Origin: Eutypella sp. D-1
Lineage: Eukaryota > Ascomycota > Sordariomycetes > Xylariales > Diatrypaceae
Length of the DNA: 64,000 nucleotides
Reading direction: 5' to 3'
Assembly: GCA_023313575.1 (NCBI GenBank)
Contig: JAJTTP010000036.1
Location: forward strand, 88,782 to 152,781
Positions within the stretch are counted from its first letter, which is position 1, and each line of letters starts with the position of its first letter. The notes under the pieces were generated by a model that had not been told where the DNA came from, did not search any database, and saw only the letters and a list, made by a program, of their open reading frames with translations. Shown here piece after piece: positions 10,778 through 21,600 of the stretch. A program made the position numbers and the translations under genes.

Positions 10778-11782
10778 TTACAATCTCCCAGGCCAGAACC
10801 GATGGCCGTTCCGATTCCTCCAATCTGCGTCATGCGCCAGCACTACCTCAACATCCACCCCTCCGTCCTTCGCCTTGGCGAACGCCCTGATTCGCTCCAA
10901 TGTCTTCGTCGCCACGGGCGTATCGACATGCACACTCCTCATGCCGCCCATCCCATCCGCGTACATCGCGATCCCCGTCTGGCCCGATAGGATTCTACTG
11001 TCGTGACAGCAGTCGCCGCCGAGATAGATGTACTTGTGCTCGCCGATCCGCGCGAGCAAGTTGACGTGGCCATATAGGTGACCGGGCGTGTCGATGACCC
11101 AAACGCTGCCGTCTCCGAAAAAGTCCAGCGCATTGGGGAAGTCCCCCAGCTGCTGCCACGCCCACTGCTTCGCCGCCGCCGGCAGCTTGGCCCCGCTGTT
11201 CGCCGGCGCCTCCGTGTGCCGGGGGATCTGTGCGGGAAACTCGTAGCCACGGGTCCCGGCGACAGGAGGGAACTCTACCGTTCGGTCGGCGGGGAGCTCA
11301 TCGTCGTTGAACAGGTCGGCGGGGTAGAGTGGCCCGGCGCCGTTCTTCAATAAGTCAAGGGTACCGGATCCTACCGCGAAGGTCGCGCTGGCGAAGTCGG
11401 ACGGCGTCCCCACGTGGTCCCAGTGCACGTGGCTGATGATGACGAAATCAATGTCCCGACCGGGCTCGAGAGAGCCCTTGCGCAAACTCTTCGCGCAGTC
11501 CGGGTCGACGATGATGGGTTTTCGCTGGTTGGTGTGCAGGCTTTGCGAGGGAGTATAGGCGTCCAGGTCGCGTTTGACACCTAGATCAAATACCAGGTTT
11601 GTGTTGCGGCTGCCCTCACGCGACGGAGAAGCCGATGGGTGTTGTATCAGGAAGGAGAGAGACGGTACCAGATTGGCCTTCTCGGGATCAGCCTCCGTGA
11701 TGAACAAGCGTTCCGGCAGTGTGATATGGCCGGCGTCCAGTGCTGAGACCGTCACGAAGACAGGTTGCTTAGGGTCCGCCAT
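10778..11782 (-). CDS. Metallo-beta-lactamase-fold hydrolase (lactonase/lactamase-like)
   Basis: Uninterrupted frame of 334 residues beginning MADPKQPVFV. The metal-binding motif HVHWDH (residues 118-123) is intact. Further metal ligands are likely in DTPGHLYGHVN, GGDCCHDSR and VLAHDADW, the usual order for the superfamily. The architecture, with an extended N-terminal beta-sheet region before HxHxDH and length above 300, matches the N-acyl-homoserine-lactonase-like and fungal lactamase groups rather than glyoxalase II. It would open a lactone or lactam ring in the cytosol; no signal peptide is visible. Its setting beside CMD-family proteins, dehydrogenases and a carboxylate-type transporter fits ring-opening as an early step. 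The Fusarium FDB1 benzoxazolinone-detoxification cluster also uses an enzyme of this superfamily, but identity with it is not claimed. Confidence 0.87.
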   Translation of the reverse strand: MADPKQPVFVTVSALDAGHITLPERLFITEADPEKANLVPSLSFLIQHPSASPSREGSRNTNLVFDLGVKRDLDAYTPSQSLHTNQRKPIIVDPDCAKSLRKGSLEPGRDIDFVIISHVHWDHVGTPSDFASATFAVGSGTLDLLKNGAGPLYPADLFNDDELPADRTVEFPPVAGTRGYEFPAQIPRHTEAPANSGAKLPAAAKQWAWQQLGDFPNALDFFGDGSVWVIDTPGHLYGHVNLLARIGEHKYIYLGGDCCHDSRILSGQTGIAMYADGMGGMRSVHVDTPVATKTLERIRAFAKAKDGGVDVEVVLAHDADWRNRNGHRFWPGRL

Positions 11783-12327
11783 AGTTCATACACACAGTTG
11801 ATGAAAGCTACTTTTCCAATAGAGTATCACAGCTTTGGTTTCCGTGCAACTACGTGACCGAATATGGCAGGTTAGGTTTCAGTCCAACCGTGTGGATATT
11901 GCATTCTAGGTGTATATATGCAGAGACTTGTATACTAAGGTACATAGGAGAACAAATGAGCCAACCCTGGCGCAATCATTAAGCACATGATCACGTATAT
12001 CGAGACCCGAACAATTACCACAGCCGAGCATGACTCCAAATCGGCATTTTACGCCGATCCCGATGAGGGGAATGGTGACGAAGGAGGGGCCTATTGGCAG
12101 CCGCCTATCGGTAGTTTTTCTAGGTGCCATCGCCAGTTCACCTCAACGTCGGATATGCCCCACATCTCCTAAGAAAACGGCATGTGGGCCAAAATACAAG
12201 ACTACGTACCTGATTGAATTGAGCACAATATTGGCACTGTTAGTTGGGGCACCAGTACAGATGTCATATACTCAGTACCAATTCCACACATCGGATAAGG
12301 GCAGGCGCATTGAATTGAGCCATCACG
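11783..12327. promoter_or_regulatory. Divergent promoter region between hydrolase and alcohol dehydrogenase
   Basis: The two flanking genes are head to head with 545 bp between them. No long frame or repeat is evident. The TTACCCCA element of the other cluster promoters is not obvious here. Confidence 0.35.
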
Positions 12328-13464
12328 ATGGCGTCCAAAATCATAGATCTCCCGACCGAAATGAAAGCCCAGTTTCTGGATGCATTCAATTCCCCCTATG
12401 CACTCCGGTCTGTTCCCTTACCGACGATAGTTTCTAGTAGCGATCTCCTGATCAAGGTCGATGCTGCCTCATACTGCCACACAGATGCTGTCCTGGCAGC
12501 TGGGCAGATGACCCCGAACCCACCTTCGCTACCGCATATCGGCTGCCACGAGTTCGCAGGCACCGTGGTCAGATTGCCGCCAAACTCTACTTTGCCATAC
12601 CGCATAGGTGATCGTGTCGGCGTGCCCGGGCGCGCGTTTCACCCTTGTGGCACTTGCTTCGAGTGTGCATCTACTCCTACGCCAGAAGACCCGGACGCCG
12701 ACGGCGTAGGATATTCAGCATATTGTCCACGATCCGGCAATAATGGGATCAATGTCCCCGGGGGCTTCAGAGAATATGCAGTCGTCGACAGCCGCCAGAT
12801 CGCCCCGATCCCGGATGGAATGTCCGCTGTTGACACTGCCGTTCTCATGTGCGCCGGTGTCACGGTCTACGCCGCGCTAAAGCGGTGTCGACTGAAGCCC
12901 GGCCAGCGTGTCGGCATCCTCGGGTGCGGCGGTGGGCTGGGCCACTTGGGACTGCAGTTCGCCGTGGCTATGGGGTACCGGGTCCTCGGTATAGATAATG
13001 CGGATGCGCCTCTACAGTTGGCCCGGGACTTAGCGGGCGGCGCAAAGATAGTGGATGCGAGGACCGAAGACGCCGGCGACGTCACGGTCCAGCTCGGCAC
13101 GGAGGACGGGAAGCCCGAAAGGGAGGACATGGGATTGGACGCAGTTATCATCCTCCCTGAAAGCCAGAGAGCCTTCGACTACGGCACGGCGCTGCTCCGG
13201 AACCATGGAACGTGTGTGGTCGTGTCGTTTCCGGAGAAGGGGTTCCATTTCTCGGCGCGCGACGTGGTGTTCCGCCATATCTCGATCGTCGGTAGCCTCG
13301 TGGGCAGCAACAAGCTGTTGAGAGAGATGCTCCTTTTCGCTGCGCAGCATAATGTGCGAGCAAGAGTCCAGACGTTTCCCTTGTCAAAGCTGAATGATTT
13401 GGTGGCCGAGTATCATAAAGGGCAAGGTGGAAAGTTAGCTGTAGACATGACGCTCCCAGATTAG
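12328..13464 (+). CDS. Zinc-dependent alcohol dehydrogenase (MDR family)
   Basis: Intronless, 378 residues. Catalytic zinc ligands are visible as YCHTD (Cys50) and GCHE (His74, Glu75). Structural zinc cysteines follow in HPCGTCFEC (107, 110, 113), with a fourth near residue 133 (SAYC). The spacing to the fourth cysteine is enlarged by an Asp/Pro-rich insertion (TPTPEDPDADG). The coenzyme domain has GILGCGGGLGHLGLQFA followed by an acidic residue after the second strand (GIDNAD), which favours NAD over NADP. It is related to the fungal ADH1/propanol-preferring class. As the right-hand member of the cluster it could oxidise an alcohol, or reduce an aldehyde released by the dehydrogenases; the direction is not deducible. 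ATG context is tcacgATGGC. Confidence 0.9.
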   Translation: MASKIIDLPTEMKAQFLDAFNSPYALRSVPLPTIVSSSDLLIKVDAASYCHTDAVLAAGQMTPNPPSLPHIGCHEFAGTVVRLPPNSTLPYRIGDRVGVPGRAFHPCGTCFECASTPTPEDPDADGVGYSAYCPRSGNNGINVPGGFREYAVVDSRQIAPIPDGMSAVDTAVLMCAGVTVYAALKRCRLKPGQRVGILGCGGGLGHLGLQFAVAMGYRVLGIDNADAPLQLARDLAGGAKIVDARTEDAGDVTVQLGTEDGKPEREDMGLDAVIILPESQRAFDYGTALLRNHGTCVVVSFPEKGFHFSARDVVFRHISIVGSLVGSNKLLREMLLFAAQHNVRARVQTFPLSKLNDLVAEYHKGQGGKLAVDMTLPD

Positions 13465-14207
13465 GTAGTAAGAAAGGGAGTTAGTTCAATGCCAATGTTC
13501 CCCATCCCCCTCCCTCACCTTTATATCTTACCTCGTAACTTCACAATTCGATAATATTTCATCGTAACTCTATTGCTTAGGCGCATTAGTGGTAATGGCG
13601 ATCTTTGACTGCTGCAATTTAGACCGTTCTAGCAACCTGGTTCTAATTGAACCGTTCAATACTAGGTATACTTAGAAAATAGATCATTCTTTATCAACCT
13701 TCTTTCTTGAACCCTGATTTCCGTATTTTGTGCCTAGAGCTCTAGGGTGCCGGAGGGTGTACGTGCAGTGGACGTACTGGACTTGTAGCCTACCTATGTA
13801 GTACCTAGCAAGCCATTTACCGAATCTAGTGGGCCTAGTTTTCGGGCCCCCTATGGGCCCCACATTATACTCCTCCGTTGATTACTAACCAAATTCCATT
13901 GTTATCACGATCCAATTACAGTTCCCACTGACAGTTCCAATTACAATCCACTGACTGTTCCGCTTACAGGTCCAATTACAGGTCCAGTTACAATACTGTT
14001 AACACTTTCACAATCCAGGCGCCTCGAATGATAATTCCTTGAATTCTAAACTTTTATAAAAATGATATATTTCAACGGGCAAGGCACCTCTGAGTACCTC
14101 TTCCCTCTCTTGATTTCATATTTTCTTCATCGTGGCCGTGCGTTCTCCTTCCTTCTTGCATCACCATCTTCTCCATCCCCAGACCACCCAATCGTCTCGT
14201 TTTTATC
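13465..14207. other. Intergenic region, no gene seen
   Basis: No convincing frame. AT-rich 3' flank of the alcohol dehydrogenase, a GC-rich patch of GGGCC/GGCCC words at about 13838-13862, and the short tandem repeat at 13909-13992. Confidence 0.6.
13909..13992. repeat. Degenerate 12-bp tandem repeat
   Basis: About six to seven imperfect copies of a unit close to GTTCCAATTACA, including versions with CCACTGACA, CGCTTACA and CCAGTTACA. It lies about 220 bp upstream of the start of the FTA2-like gene and could be a promoter minisatellite. Confidence 0.6.
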
Positions 14208-15511
14208 ATGTATCCCGACTGGCCTGAATCTGACGCCGATCTGGTACCGCTACCGAACTGCGATGGCCCCAAGCTGAAGCCGTTCAACTTCCACGGTCCG
14301 CAAAAGATCGAATTCCTCGAGTATCTTGGAGAGGGCCTTCATGCACATGTCTTCAAAATCAAAATTCTGGGACGAATATACGCATTGAAGCTGGTAGGCA
14401 GGACCCTACTTAGAAAAATTGAGACAACCGAGTTTTGGATTGACTTTAGTGCCTATAGTTTAGATTTCCCTACGATCATTATTGGGTGGGCCCCGCAGGC
14501 GACACTGACCCTAATGATCGTGAATTGATGAGCGCCTTTTACAACTACTCGGAGCCATTCAGCTGCGAGTGCCGCGCCTTTGGTCGCCTCCAGGAAGCTG
14601 GTCATGAGGAGCTGGCCCTCAAGTGCTTTGGCTATGTATTGCTAGATAAGGAGCACGAGCAACTCGTGATGACTCAATTCAGCGATCTTAAGCTCGACTT
14701 CAACGGGGACATTGAATACCCTGGAGATGAGGACATGCGCTCGCGCTTTCCGGGCAAGGATGGCAGGCCCCCGCCCATCCGTGGGATCGTCAAGGAGTTC
14801 GGTCTTCAAGATGAGGAGAACGTAGGGACGACGCTTATGCGCAAGATCCTCCGAGACGTCATCAAGCTGCAAAAGCTCGGTATTATTAGACTCGACTTCG
14901 CGACCCGCCAGATCTTCGAAGGAAAATTGGGCGATTTCAGTACGGCCCTCACTGTACCCCATTTTATAATGACTCCGGAGCTGAACCCGCACCTCACACC
15001 TCAGATGATATCCGCCATGGAGCTGGAGACTTTCAAGTCATCTATAAGTGATTACTTGGATTTTGACTCGGAAATATTTGAATGGAATAGGGAACATGCG
15101 GACCAGAAACCAAGGATCTCCGCCTCCGCATTTCCTGGCGGGCGCGGCTGTCAGATCAAGTATAACCTGAGGAGCAACACAGCTAGGGAACGCGTCTTTA
15201 CATTCGTTGACCCAAGGAAATATGACTGGAGGACCTGTCCTATCAGGGCAGGGAACGGCGGGGAAGAGGCAACGAAGAAAAGACGGTCAGTGCGAATATC
15301 AAAGGGTGGCAGGCACGGAATTTCTCAGGGTGTGAATGCACAGACACGCCGACGGCTTACTGCCAGGCCACCTATGTGGTATTACAACTGTGATGGCCGG
15401 CTGGCTGCGCGTTTGAGAACGCCCTACTCTTTCGGCGCCTGGATGAATTGGGATTACAAGGAAGGCTTTATATTTCCACGCATTGAGGAGGAAGCCTGGA
15501 CATTTCTGTAA
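14208..15511 (+). CDS. FTA2-like protein-kinase-fold protein (copy 1)
   Basis: Exons 14208-14393 and 14459-15511 (65-bp intron) give 412 residues. The start MYPDWPES leads into EFLEYLGEGLHAHVFKIK, a glycine-rich-loop-like segment, and YALKL with the ATP-binding-type lysine (about residue 61) just before the intron. The second exon contains CECRAFGRLQEAGHEELALKCFGYVLLD, typical of the family named after the fission yeast Sim4-complex subunit Fta2. The catalytic-loop equivalent reads IIRLDFATRQIFEGKLGDFSTA. The HRD-like aspartate and a DF pair are kept, but the usual asparagine is replaced, so activity is doubtful. The C-terminus after about residue 300 is basic and of unknown role. Filamentous fungi carry many dispersed genes of this type, most of them not kinetochore proteins. 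The intron position is shared with the second copy at 57405-58527. Confidence 0.8.
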
Positions 15512-15626
15512 CGAAGCCGTCACCACTGGTCTTAATTTTAGATAACAAAGGGCGTAGAAGGGTAAATACTTAGATTGATCGCTGGTTAGCTAAAAGAGAG
15601 ACTATTTAAATGGGAGTGATCCCATA

Positions 15627-15662
15627 CCCTTTATATAGAAAAAGGGTTACTATATAAAAGGG
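15627..15662. repeat. Short inverted repeat at the edge of the AT-rich island
   Basis: CCCTTTATATAG at 15627-15638 pairs with CTATATAAAAGGG at 15650-15662 around a purine-rich loop. It lies about 100 bp outside the start of the RIP-degraded block. It could be a transcription terminator-like hairpin or a transposon-end relic. Confidence 0.4.
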
Positions 15663-17799
15663 AGCGTTGCTAAGAGAAAGGCTTAGCGACGTAACTATCT
15701 CCACGTAACCTGTTATTAAAACCCTAGAATGAGGTAAATGCTGTTTGCAATATATAACTAGTTTTACAGTATATAATAAATATAATAAAATAACTAAATA
15801 TATATTATTATTATTATTTTTATTCTTATACCGTTTCGCTTATATACGTAATGGCATGAGGTACTTCTTCGGTTTAATATTTTATATAAAAATTTACTTA
15901 TTTTAATTATTATTTATATTATTACTATAATGTTTTTTTACGCCTTAATCGTTTTTACAGCTTAATTATAACAGTTTGAATACTTAATATAAATATAATA
16001 AGCTATTTATATTAAATTATTTTAACCCGGTAATTATAATAAATTAATTAATTTTAACCTTTAAAATTGTACCGTTTTTATTATTTTATTATAACGGTAT
16101 TAATATTATAACGGTATCGGCGTTAATAATATAAAATGCGGGTATTTTAAAATATATAATTATTATTAAATATAAACGGAAAAGAAATTATATAAATTAA
16201 AGCCTGGTAATTAATTATAATTAGTTATATTTATCGGGTAAAAACCTTTTTTAATTAATATCGGCGTAATTTTAACAGTATTATATAACGATTTTTTATT
16301 ATATGCTTTATCCGTAATAAAGCTTTTACGGTTTTTTTTTTAATTTATCGGTTCGGTTTTAATATATAATTAACCGTTATTTAAGCGTAACGTTATCGTT
16401 TTATTATCGTTATATAATTAATTTATTATTAAAAACAGTATTATTTATTTAATTTAATCGGTTAAACCGAAATTAATATAAAGCGTTTATATATTATTTT
16501 ATATAACCAGGATTAAAAGTAATAAAATTAAATATAATATTTACGTAACCGAGTAATACGGTTATTAACGCTTTTTTTTTATTTAATAAATATATTAAAG
16601 TTTTAAATACCGAACGCAAAATTAAAAGGTTATTAAAAGATTTAAACCTTTTTCTTTTTTTTACCTTTATTATAAGGTAAAAAAAAAGCTTTAAGCAGTT
16701 AATTACATTATTAAATAACCAGTTAAGTATATATTAAAAACAGTTATTATTAAGATATAAAAAGTATTAAATTAGTATTTTATTAATTAATAGTTTTTAA
16801 TTAAATAATATAAACGTTATTTATTAAATATAAACGATTATATTAATTACGACTTTTTTACTCCGGCGTATTCGAAAATTATATAATTAATAAGTTATTA
16901 TTTTTATTAATCGGTTAAAACAATTATGAAATTAATTTTATTATTTTATAATATACTTTAATAATAAAAACGTTTATATTAAACTTTCAAAGCTTTTTAT
17001 AATTATAACCTTTTTATTAAATAAGTTTTAAAATAATAATTATTTTAATCGTTTTTTTTATTATTTTTTTATTAAATCTTTTTATAGATTTATTAATAAA
17101 TATATTAATTATAAATATATATTTGATTTTAATTTATTACCGTATAACGGTTTGATATAATTAATGATTATAAATATTAATATATTATAATTTAATTTAT
17201 AAAACTGTAATTTTTATAATTATATTTTAAACTGTTTAATTCTTTTAAATATAAATAAAGCTTTTTTTACAACTTAAATAAAAAATAATAATTTAACCAC
17301 GGTAATTAAAATAGTTACGGTATTTTATAACGTTATTAAAAAGCTTAATAATATAAAATTAAACATTTTTATGGTTTAAATTAATATTTATAAAAAAACG
17401 TTATTTTACGTTTTTAAATAATAATCATTTTTTTAATATAAGGAATAAAGCTTAATTTTTAATAAATAATAAATTATTTAATTAACCGGTTTATAATATA
17501 TTATATTAAAATTAAAATTAAATCGCGTAACTTAAAAAACGGTTAAAATAATATTTAATTTAATATATTTAAAAACGTATAATAATAAGCCTATCTTTTT
17601 TTAATATTTAATAATACATTTTAAATATATTAATCTTTTCAATAAGAATAATTTTCTTTATTTATTAACGTAGTAAAATAAATATAATTAATATTTTAAA
17701 ATAATAAATTACGTAATTTCTTATTATAACGTTTTATTATTTTTATTTTTAAAAATTATTATAAATTAATTTTTATAAATAAACCAGGCTTCTAAGTTA

Positions 17800-17890
17800 T
17801 TAATAGATTTTATAACTTCTATTTACCGTATCTTTTTATAGGGTATAATTATATCGTTAACGTAAAAAGATAAAAAATAAAACTTTTTTT
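17800..17890 (-). mobile_element. Possible reverse-transcriptase trace (Ty1/Copia-like)
   Basis: Read on the minus strand, this part gives FYVNDIIIPYKK and, after a stop codon, further residues ending near NNLEAWF. It resembles the YVDD catalytic box of Copia-type reverse transcriptase with the first aspartate changed to asparagine, as RIP would do. The match is short and the surrounding frames are full of stops. Confidence 0.3.
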
Positions 17891-18267
17891 TTAATAATAA
17901 AAGTTATAAAGAATAAAAATAAGCTTAAAGTTTTTAAACATATTTATAAAGTTTTTTTATTATAATAAAAAATCTTTTTTAATTTACATAAAATTTTAAG
18001 TAATAAATACATTTTATTACGTTTTTCACAATTTTAAAATATTTTTATATAAAGATTATACGGAAATTTAATATTAATAAAGATATGAATAATATTATAA
18101 TAAATTAATTTTAAAGCGAGGTTTACGGTAATATTAATTAAAATTCGAGACGATGTTTTTATTAATATAACTGTAAAAGTATCGATTAAAATTTAACCGT
18201 TTATTAATTATTTTATGTAAGAAGCCGGGTTTTAATTTTACAATATTAACCGTATTTATTGGATTTA

Positions 18268-18682
18268 TGTGACGGCTGGTCTATTCCTAACTATTAGTCC
18301 AGTCGAGGGATTTATGTTAATAAAAGTGCTGGGGGTTTTAAGTAATAAGTAATTACGTTTGGTGATAGTAAAAAGAAAGGTGCTTTAAGTAACTAAGTTA
18401 TATTATAAGCTGGTAAATTTAAAGATTATTTAAAAAAGAGGTAATAAGCGTAGCTATATATTATTTATATCCTTTATTCCTGACACTGGAATATGTAGTT
18501 GTGTTAGATCCTTGGATCGTGACGGATTTAACTGATATTTTTGGATTTATGGATCATGACGGATCCATGTGTGGCTCTTTTTGTGGCTTGCTAAGTGTGG
18601 CTGGCTGACGTTTCCATTTTTCCGGCAGTACCGTTAACGAATAGGGTTGCCAGCCCCCACTTGGCCTAGTCAGGCTATAACA
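18268..18682. mobile_element. Solo LTR with 5-bp target-site duplication, little RIP damage
   Basis: The 415-bp element starts TGTGACGGCTGG and ends GGCTATAACA, with TG...CA termini. It is flanked by ATTTA at 18263-18267 and again at 18683-18687. Its first 250 bp are homologous to the LTRs at 25163-25592 and 31582-32015; the rest belongs to a different subfamily. Its GC content and intact CA/TG dinucleotides contrast sharply with the DNA on both sides, so it appears to have inserted into already degraded sequence, or to have escaped RIP because a solo LTR is short. No internal region adjoins it. Confidence 0.85.
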
Positions 18683-21600
18683 ATTTATAAATATATATTT
18701 ATGTAAAACTTAAAATCTATTATTTTTTAAAGTGAATTTAATTAATTATTTATTAAAAGCTTATTTTTTAAAAGAATTATAAATAAATTTATTTTTTTTA
18801 AATAGATTATTAAATAAATGACATTTAAATTTACGATAATATTTTAATATTAATAATAATTAGTATTTATAAATTTTAAAAATAAAAACCTTACTATAAA
18901 ATATTTTTTTTAAATTTAATTTATCGGTATAATATAAAAAGTATAAATATACTTTAACGTTTCTTTTATTTATAAACTTAATATTAAAAAGTTTTATAAT
19001 TTAAAAACTTTTCTTTATTAAAAAAGTAATTTTTTAAATATAATAATAGTTTTGATAATTCTTTAAAGGTTTTATTTATATTAATTTAAGAATTATTATT
19101 AATATAAGTTTAAATTGACTAATAAAAGCGTATAATAATTTTATTAATAAAAGAATAAAATAAAAATTAATATAAAAATAATCCATTAATTTATTATTAT
19201 TTTATTTATAAATAAAACCTTTTCGGTTTAACGTTTTTTTAAAGGTTATTATTAATCGATTTACTTTTATTATTTACTTTTTTAAATTCTTTATTTAAGC
19301 CGTTAAATTATTATTATATATTTAAATTTCAATTCTTTTTTTAATATATTAATATTTAATCGAAAGTTTATTAATATAATAATTATAATAAAAAACTTTT
19401 ATAATTTTAATTTATCGAGGTTAATTAAATTATTTTATAAATTATAGTTTTATTTATTACATAAAACGTTTTAAATAATTATAACATTATTAAAAAACCT
19501 TTTTAAATTTTATAAATATTAAATAATTAATAATTAATAAAATAACCGATTTATGTTTTCTAACCGTAATAGAATTTTATAAAATATATTTAATTTATTT
19601 TCAAACGTTAAATATAAATAATAAATTTTAATAAAAATATATTATATTATGTATTATTAAATACGCTTAATAACCGCCGAAAGCGTTTATTTTTAAATTT
19701 ATTTATATAAGTCTTTTTATTTAAAAAACCCCGTTACTGGGTAAAACATAAACGTTATTTCTTTATTCGAACTTTATAATAAAAACGTTACGTTTTTTAT
19801 TATAATTAAAATATTATTTATTTAATAATTTTATTAAAATATATTTAGTTTAATATTAAATCGTATAATTATAAAACGGTTTTTTTTTGGTTTATTATAA
19901 ATATTCTTTACTGCGTAATTATACCGGGTTTACGGCGTTTTTTTCTTTTTTAACTTTTCCTTTTTTTTATGCTTTTTTTTTACTGAACTTTTAAAACCGT
20001 TTTATATTTACGTATTACGATATTATTATAATTATTATTTTTAAATACCGATATTAAGTTTTTATATAAAGTATAATTTAATATTAAATAAGCCGGCGTT
20101 TTAATATCTTTATTATAATAATAAAATAATAATAATATATTAAAAACCTTACGTATAAATAAATATTTATTTAATTTTATTTTATTAATTTATAATTAAA
20201 ATAATAATAATATTTTATATTTATATATGTTTTTATATTTGTTTAATTTATTAACTTTTATTTAAAACAGTTTTATTATTATTTTATACCGATTATATCG
20301 TTTCGGTTTTATAATATATTAACGCCGTTATTATTTCTTTTATTATTTTTTAAAAGTTAAATCCGGATTATCCGGACCGATTTATTTTATAACTTAAACC
20401 GTTTTATTAAAGCCGGTTTTTACCCGTTTGGCCGCCGTAATTTTATAATAATTAATAATTATTTTTATATTAAACGTAAATCGGTTTAACGCGTTACTTT
20501 ATTATACGTAATATAAAATAAATACGTTTTTTTAAAAGAATTAAATTTAATTTTAAATTCCGTAAGTTTTTTTTTAAAAAAGTATAAATTTATTAGTAAA
20601 ACCTTTATTTTATTTTATAAAACGTAATAATAAATACTTTTATACACCCCGGTGATGGTATATAAATATTAGTTTTATTTTAAATTCAATATTTTAATTA
20701 TATTTTATAATTTTTATTTCTATTTATTTTATATAAGAACTTTAAAATTTATAACCGGTTAAATTATTATATTATTTATTTATTATGTATAAATAACGTT
20801 ATATTTTTACGTTAACGTTATAAATTATAAAAATAATACGTTAAAATTATAATTTACCGATTAAATACTTTTTATATATTATTTATTTAAATCTTTTATT
20901 TAAATAAATATTTAAAAAACGGGATTTATTTATTAATTTTATTTTTACGTTATCAAATCGTATTTATTACGTAAACGTTATATATTTATATACAAAATAT
21001 ATAAATATACTTTTTTAAAGATTCAACGATATTTTAAACCGGAATATTTATTTAAAATAAATTTATTATACTGTTTTTAATTTTTAATAACTTTTTACTA
21101 AGTCTTTATTAAATAGTATTAAATTTGAATTGTTAATAAAACCGATAACTAATAATTATAAATATGCTGCGGTTATATTATAATATAATAATATAATAAT
21201 AATAAATTTTATAATATCCCGGCCTAAATTCTAATATTTATAAAAGTGTTATTATCGAAATTAAGTCGTACCGTTTATGCCTTAAAATAATTATATAATT
21301 ATTTTAATAATTATGTCGGTATTCTTTATATTGATAAAAAATATAATAACCGTTTATAATTAATTTTATTAAAAGTTTTAATAAAATTAAATTATAATAA
21401 TATAATAATAACGTTATATATTTACGCCGTTTTTATTATATCGATAATAAATTTAAAAGTTAATTTTATAGAATCTTTTTTATTATTTATTTATTTTTTT
21501 AAAAAAAAGTTATACGTTTCCGTTACGTTTATAAACCGTTTAATTATTAATTTTTCGATTATTTCTTTTACCGCGTTAAAAAACGTTATAAAATATTACT

